Source: Bacilli bacterium (GTDB taxonomy: Bacteria; Bacillota_I; Bacilli_A; RF39; UBA660). From it: a stretch of 25,925 nucleotides of DNA. Positions 22,879-25,925 of the stretch are shown here, piece after piece (position 1 is the stretch's first letter; every line of letters begins with the position of its first letter). The position numbers and the translations under genes were made by a program. The stretch is taken from contig JAGAHP010000004.1 in the NCBI GenBank assembly GCA_017627015.1, positions 1-25,925 of the forward strand, given 5' to 3'. The notes under the pieces are model-generated. The model was not told the DNA's origin. It worked only from the letters and a program-made list of their open reading frames with translations, and searched no databases.

Positions 22879-24663
22879 ATGAGTGAGTTAGTATTACCAA
22901 TTGTTAAAAGGATTGAACCAGACAATTTAGATAAATTGATGGAGTTTTCTAAAGAGGTTGATAAAAGTTCAAAAAATAAGAAGATAATTAAAGATTACCC
23001 AACTGTTTATATTCATAATTGGAAAAATAAAGATAAATATGAAGTATATGTTGGAGAAACAAATAATATTATTAGAAGAACACTAGAACATTATGAGAAA
23101 AAAACTTATAGAGGTAAATGGCAAAATAATTTGTTAAAAGATGATGCCTCTTTATATGTTATTGCTCATCCAAAGTTTAATAAATCATTAACTTTGGATA
23201 TTGAAAATAAATTAATGCATTATTTAAGTGGTACTGATAATGTTAAAAAGATTTGTAATGGTAGAGGAAATCCACAAAATGAGTATTATCCAGTTGAAGA
23301 ATTTGATAGTATTTTTAAAAGTATTTGGAAAGAGTTAAATAAACTTAATCCAACATTATTTCTTCCTCAAAATAAAGTAATGGATTCTGCTTTATTTAAA
23401 GCATCTCCATTACATAAATTAAAAGGTAAACAATTAAGATATAAAGAAGAAATACTTTTAAAAATTGAAGAAATACTATTATCAAAACAACAAAATCAAT
23501 TATTATTAATTGAAGGTTCTGCTGGTACTGGTAAAACAGTATTAATGAGTAGTATTTATTATGATTTATGTAATAGATTTCTTATGGAAGAAGAGGAAGA
23601 TAGTAGTGTTTCAAGAGATTTAGATTGTGCTATTGTCGTTAATCATAATGAGCAATTAAAAGTATATAATGGTATTATTGAAAAACTTTCTTTATCAAAT
23701 AATAACGAAAAGAAAGTTTTTAAAGCTACTACTTTATTAAATCAATTTATTTCTAGAGATGGATATCCTATTAAGAGAGATAAGTTGTATGATGTTATTT
23801 TTGTTGATGAAGCACATTTATTATTAACTAGATATAATCAATCCTTTGATAGCAAGCATTTTGAAACATCAAATCAATTATATGAATTAATGAAATGCGC
23901 TAAAGTAGTAATTGCTATGTTAGATCCATTTCAAGTTTTAAACACAGAACAATATATAGCAGAAGATGTTATAGAAGGATATAGAAATCTATCTTCTATG
24001 AAGTCCATAGTATTAGATGAACAATTAAGAATGCAATGTAATAAGAGTATTCAAAATTGGATTTATGATTTTGCTTTTAATGATAAAATTAAACCTTTAA
24101 CTCGTCATAGGGGAGATTATGAGATAAAGGTATTTGATTCGGTAAATCAATTAGAAAATGCGATTAAATCTAAATCCAATAGTAAAAATACTTTTCTTTC
24201 AAGAATTGTTGCGACATATGACTGGGATTATAATGGTAATAATCCACCAGAAGATAAAGAACACTGGAGTGTAGATATTCCAAGAGATAATCCAAAATGG
24301 AGTAAACCATGGAATTATGAATTGATAGGTAAGAAGGATGATTCTATTTCTTGGGCAGAAAATCCAATTACAGTTAATGAAGTAGGATCTATTTATACAA
24401 TTCAAGGATTTGATTTAAATTATGTTGGAGTAATCATAGGACCATCAACGTTTTTTAAAGATGGTAAAGTTCAACATGATGCATCAGAAAGTAGAAACGA
24501 TAGAGCAATACGAAGAAGAACATTAGCTGATGGTACTAAGGAAAGCTTTGCTGATAGATTTTTAAGGCATGAATTAGGTGTGTTATTAACAAGAGGAGTA
24601 AATGGATTATACATTTATGCTTGTGATGATGCACTTAGAGAAGAATTAAAGAAAAATATTTAA
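22879..24663 (+). CDS. GIY-YIG nuclease-like domain fused to DUF2075 (Schlafen-type) helicase
   Basis: A 594-aa two-part protein. Residues about 40-130 resemble a GIY-YIG endonuclease domain: TVYIHNW at 42-48, YEVYVGETNNIIRRTLEHY at 54-72 and a possible catalytic Glu in DIENKLMHYL. The rest is a DUF2075 superfamily 1-like ATPase/helicase: Walker A GSAGTGKT at 213-220, Walker B VIFVDEAHLL (Asp310, Glu311), motif III-like AMLDPFQ, LDEQLRM, SIYTIQGFDLNYVGVIIG and the arginine-finger motif LLTRGVNGLYIYA near the end. Such proteins are common in defence islands and often follow MazG-like genes. It probably unwinds and cuts nucleic acid, but substrates are unknown. Confidence 0.88.
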   Translation: MSELVLPIVKRIEPDNLDKLMEFSKEVDKSSKNKKIIKDYPTVYIHNWKNKDKYEVYVGETNNIIRRTLEHYEKKTYRGKWQNNLLKDDASLYVIAHPKFNKSLTLDIENKLMHYLSGTDNVKKICNGRGNPQNEYYPVEEFDSIFKSIWKELNKLNPTLFLPQNKVMDSALFKASPLHKLKGKQLRYKEEILLKIEEILLSKQQNQLLLIEGSAGTGKTVLMSSIYYDLCNRFLMEEEEDSSVSRDLDCAIVVNHNEQLKVYNGIIEKLSLSNNNEKKVFKATTLLNQFISRDGYPIKRDKLYDVIFVDEAHLLLTRYNQSFDSKHFETSNQLYELMKCAKVVIAMLDPFQVLNTEQYIAEDVIEGYRNLSSMKSIVLDEQLRMQCNKSIQNWIYDFAFNDKIKPLTRHRGDYEIKVFDSVNQLENAIKSKSNSKNTFLSRIVATYDWDYNGNNPPEDKEHWSVDIPRDNPKWSKPWNYELIGKKDDSISWAENPITVNEVGSIYTIQGFDLNYVGVIIGPSTFFKDGKVQHDASESRNDRAIRRRTLADGTKESFADRFLRHELGVLLTRGVNGLYIYACDDALREELKKNI

Positions 24664-24700
24664 AAAAGCATATACGTTATAAAAGTTGTATATGCTTTTT
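24663..24700 (+). terminator. Terminator after the helicase gene
   Basis: A 13-bp perfect stem, AAAAAGCATATAC (24663-24675) with GTATATGCTTTTT (24688-24700), and a 12-base loop. Confidence 0.88.
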
Positions 24701-24702
24701 TA

Positions 24703-24711
24703 TGTTATACT
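24703..24711 (+). promoter_or_regulatory. Extended -10 promoter of the ADP-ribosylglycohydrolase gene
   Basis: TGTTATACT directly after the terminator T run. The gene starts 20 bases on, after GTGGTG. Confidence 0.6.
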
Positions 24712-24730
24712 TATATAAAGTGGTGATAAT

Positions 24731-25660
24731 ATGTCTAAGTATGTTGATGCTATTATAGGTCATGCTGTTGGAGATGCAATGGGTGTACCTACACAATTTT
24801 GTTTAAGAGAGCATTTATTAAAGAAACCAGTTACTGAAATGGTTTATTCTCAAAAAGTAGGTCAGCCAATTGGTTCTTGGTCAGATGATACATCTATGGA
24901 AATAAGTACTATAGAATCATATTTAGACTGCGGAGAATTTGATTATTCAGATATAATGAGTAAGTGGGAAGATTGGATTACTAAAGGAGAATATACCCCA
25001 GCAGGATCTACATTTGATGTAGGTAATACATGTTTATATGCGATTAGACAGTTTTCTAAAGGAGTAGAACCACTTAATTGTTCAACGAGAGATGAGTATT
25101 CTAATGGTAATGGTTCTTTAATGAGAATATTACCTATTGCGTTATATTGTTGGAGTAAGAAGTTATCCGATGAGGATACTATTAAGTTATCTAATGATAT
25201 TTCTCAGTTAACTCATGGACATGATACTAGTAAATTAGCATGTTATATTTATATTAAGTATATAGGATCTTTATTAGATGGTAATAGTAAAGAAGATTCT
25301 TATCGTTACATACAAGGATTAGATTATAGTATGTATGATAAAGATTCTGTTGATAAATATAAAAGAATATTAAAGGGTAATATAAAAGATTGTACTATTG
25401 ATGAAATTAAATCTGAGTGTTATGTAGTTGATACTTTAGAATGTGCATTTTGGATTTTTATGAATTCTAATGATTATAGAGAAACTATTATTGCTTCTAC
25501 TAATATAGGTAATGATACTGATACTATTGGTGGAATTGCAGGTTCTATGGCTGGTATTGTTTATGGAATAGATTCTATTCCTAAGAATTGGTTAGATAAG
25601 TTAATGAGAAAAGATTATTTAATAGATTTAGCTTTGAGATATGAAGAAGCAGTAAAATAG
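24731..25660 (+). CDS. ADP-ribosylglycohydrolase (DraG-like)
   Basis: A 309-aa DraG/ARH-family hydrolase that removes ADP-ribose from proteins or other targets using two metal ions. Motifs: GHAVGDAMGVPTQF at residues 10-23, the metal-binding GSWSDDTSM at 48-56 (Ser51, Asp52, Asp53; usually TDD), YSNGNGSLMRILPIA, LTHGHD and the C-terminal metal site GNDTDTIGGIAGSMAGIVYG. Length and order are normal and all metal ligands appear present. It has its own promoter but is flanked by a DUF2075 helicase and the stump of another. Members also occur as antitoxins or defence partners reversing ADP-ribosylation; no transferase is seen here. Confidence 0.93.
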   Translation: MSKYVDAIIGHAVGDAMGVPTQFCLREHLLKKPVTEMVYSQKVGQPIGSWSDDTSMEISTIESYLDCGEFDYSDIMSKWEDWITKGEYTPAGSTFDVGNTCLYAIRQFSKGVEPLNCSTRDEYSNGNGSLMRILPIALYCWSKKLSDEDTIKLSNDISQLTHGHDTSKLACYIYIKYIGSLLDGNSKEDSYRYIQGLDYSMYDKDSVDKYKRILKGNIKDCTIDEIKSECYVVDTLECAFWIFMNSNDYRETIIASTNIGNDTDTIGGIAGSMAGIVYGIDSIPKNWLDKLMRKDYLIDLALRYEEAVK

Positions 25661-25664
25661 CTGA

Positions 25665-25775
25665 ATTATTATAAAAAGTACATATAGAACCTTAATGACT
25701 AGAGGCATGAAAGGTTGCTATATTTATTGTGTGGATAAAAATTTGCAAAAACATTTAAAAAAAGTGATGAAATAA
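25665..25775 (+). pseudogene. C-terminal remnant of a second DUF2075 helicase
   Basis: In one frame the sequence reads STYRTLMTRGMKGCYIYC then VDKNLQKHLKK and a TAA stop. This corresponds to the last motif of DUF2075 helicases (compare LLTRGVNGLYIYACDDALREEL at the end of the intact gene at 22879). Only about 36 residues remain, and a TGA stands just upstream at 25662-25664. It lies directly behind the ADP-ribosylglycohydrolase gene. It differs too much from the intact copy to be a recent duplicate, so a related second gene was probably lost by deletion, with the glycohydrolase cassette now in its place. Confidence 0.75.
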
Positions 25776-25790
25776 ATTCATCACTTTTTT
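25758..25790. terminator. Terminator of the lost helicase gene
   Basis: A 14-bp perfect stem, AAAAAAGTGATGAA (25758-25771) with TTCATCACTTTTTT (25777-25790). It overlaps the remnant's stop codon and can work in both directions. Confidence 0.88.
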
Positions 25791-25817
25791 CTTTTTTGTA
25801 ATTTCAACCGCACCACT

Positions 25818-25925
25818 TTATTTATAATTTAATTCTATCTCACAACTACTTTTAAAGTCAAATATTTTTCTTGGCATAGTGTTTATTTCAAAACAAATAT
25901 CATCTAAGAATGATTGTGGGACATA
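25818..25925 (-). CDS. C-terminal end of an IS30-like transposase (continues outside window)
   Basis: On the minus strand the frame is open from the window end to a TAA at 25818-25820 and gives 35 residues including FLDDICFEINTMPRKIFDFK. The N-x(R/M)PRKxLxxKxPxE-type block is the usual end of IS30-family DDE transposases, which cut and join their own ends. The match is to the conserved tail only; the first Arg of the RPRK block is Met here. Whether the element is intact cannot be seen. It marks the far edge of the accessory island. Confidence 0.65.
   Translation of the reverse strand, partial: YVPQSFLDDICFEINTMPRKIFDFKSSCEIELNYK

Noticed and set aside
24199..24405. Minus-strand open frames inside long + strand genes (here and elsewhere, for example 662-1036, 8349-8714, 19587-19787)
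   Set aside because: They lie opposite genes with clear motifs, have no ribosome sites, and their composition is the mirror of the coding strand.

Overview
The window is very AT-rich DNA (Lys, Asn, Ile and Leu written almost only as AAA, AAT, ATA/ATT and TTA). TGA acts as a stop (lgt ends in TGA; the 54-codon gene at 7334 ends in TGA) and Trp is TGG, so this is the standard bacterial code, not the Mycoplasma code. WhiA, Lgt, a SAM-I riboswitch, extended -10 promoters (TGnTATAAT) and strong Shine-Dalgarno sites point to a low-GC Bacillota or Mollicute-related gut-type bacterium (RF39 or Erysipelotrichia-like; the lineage is inference).

Region 1, 1-11.2 kb, is mostly chromosomal backbone on the + strand. 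It holds the end of uvrA, a YvlD-type membrane protein, lgt, whiA and a TraX-like protein in a tight cluster. An Abi_2 HEPN protein, an HtrA-type protease and a small membrane-anchored protein follow. Then come a complete SAM-I riboswitch with terminator, a 54-aa gene and a compact metK. A nucleotide-handling operon follows: a RelB/DinJ-like ribbon-helix-helix domain fused to a degenerate Nudix domain, a MazG-like protein and an unknown protein. The region ends with a zinc-ribbon protein and a divergent pair of an HTH-like regulator and a vWA protein.

Region 2, 11.2-25.9 kb, is an accessory, defence-like island with different codon habits. In order it holds: an unknown 890-aa protein with three N-terminal membrane helices; a non-coding stretch with a 41-aa minus-strand gene and an exact 91-bp tandem duplication that looks like a structured RNA; a five-gene restriction-modification operon of the BsuMI layout (two C5 methyltransferases, an unknown protein, McrB-like AAA+ and McrC-like nuclease); a 36-aa gene; a structured leader followed by a single-gene reverse transcriptase of the defence (DRT/UG) type; and a MazG protein, a GIY-YIG plus DUF2075 helicase and an ADP-ribosylglycohydrolase. 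The island ends with the C-terminal stump of a second DUF2075 helicase and the end of an IS30-like transposase.

The most promising leads are the reverse transcriptase with its structured, partly stop-free leader, the 91-bp RNA-like tandem repeat before the R-M operon, the RHH-Nudix fusion with damaged catalytic residues, and the riboswitch-controlled short MetK. All family calls rest on motifs recognised by eye; no database search was run.
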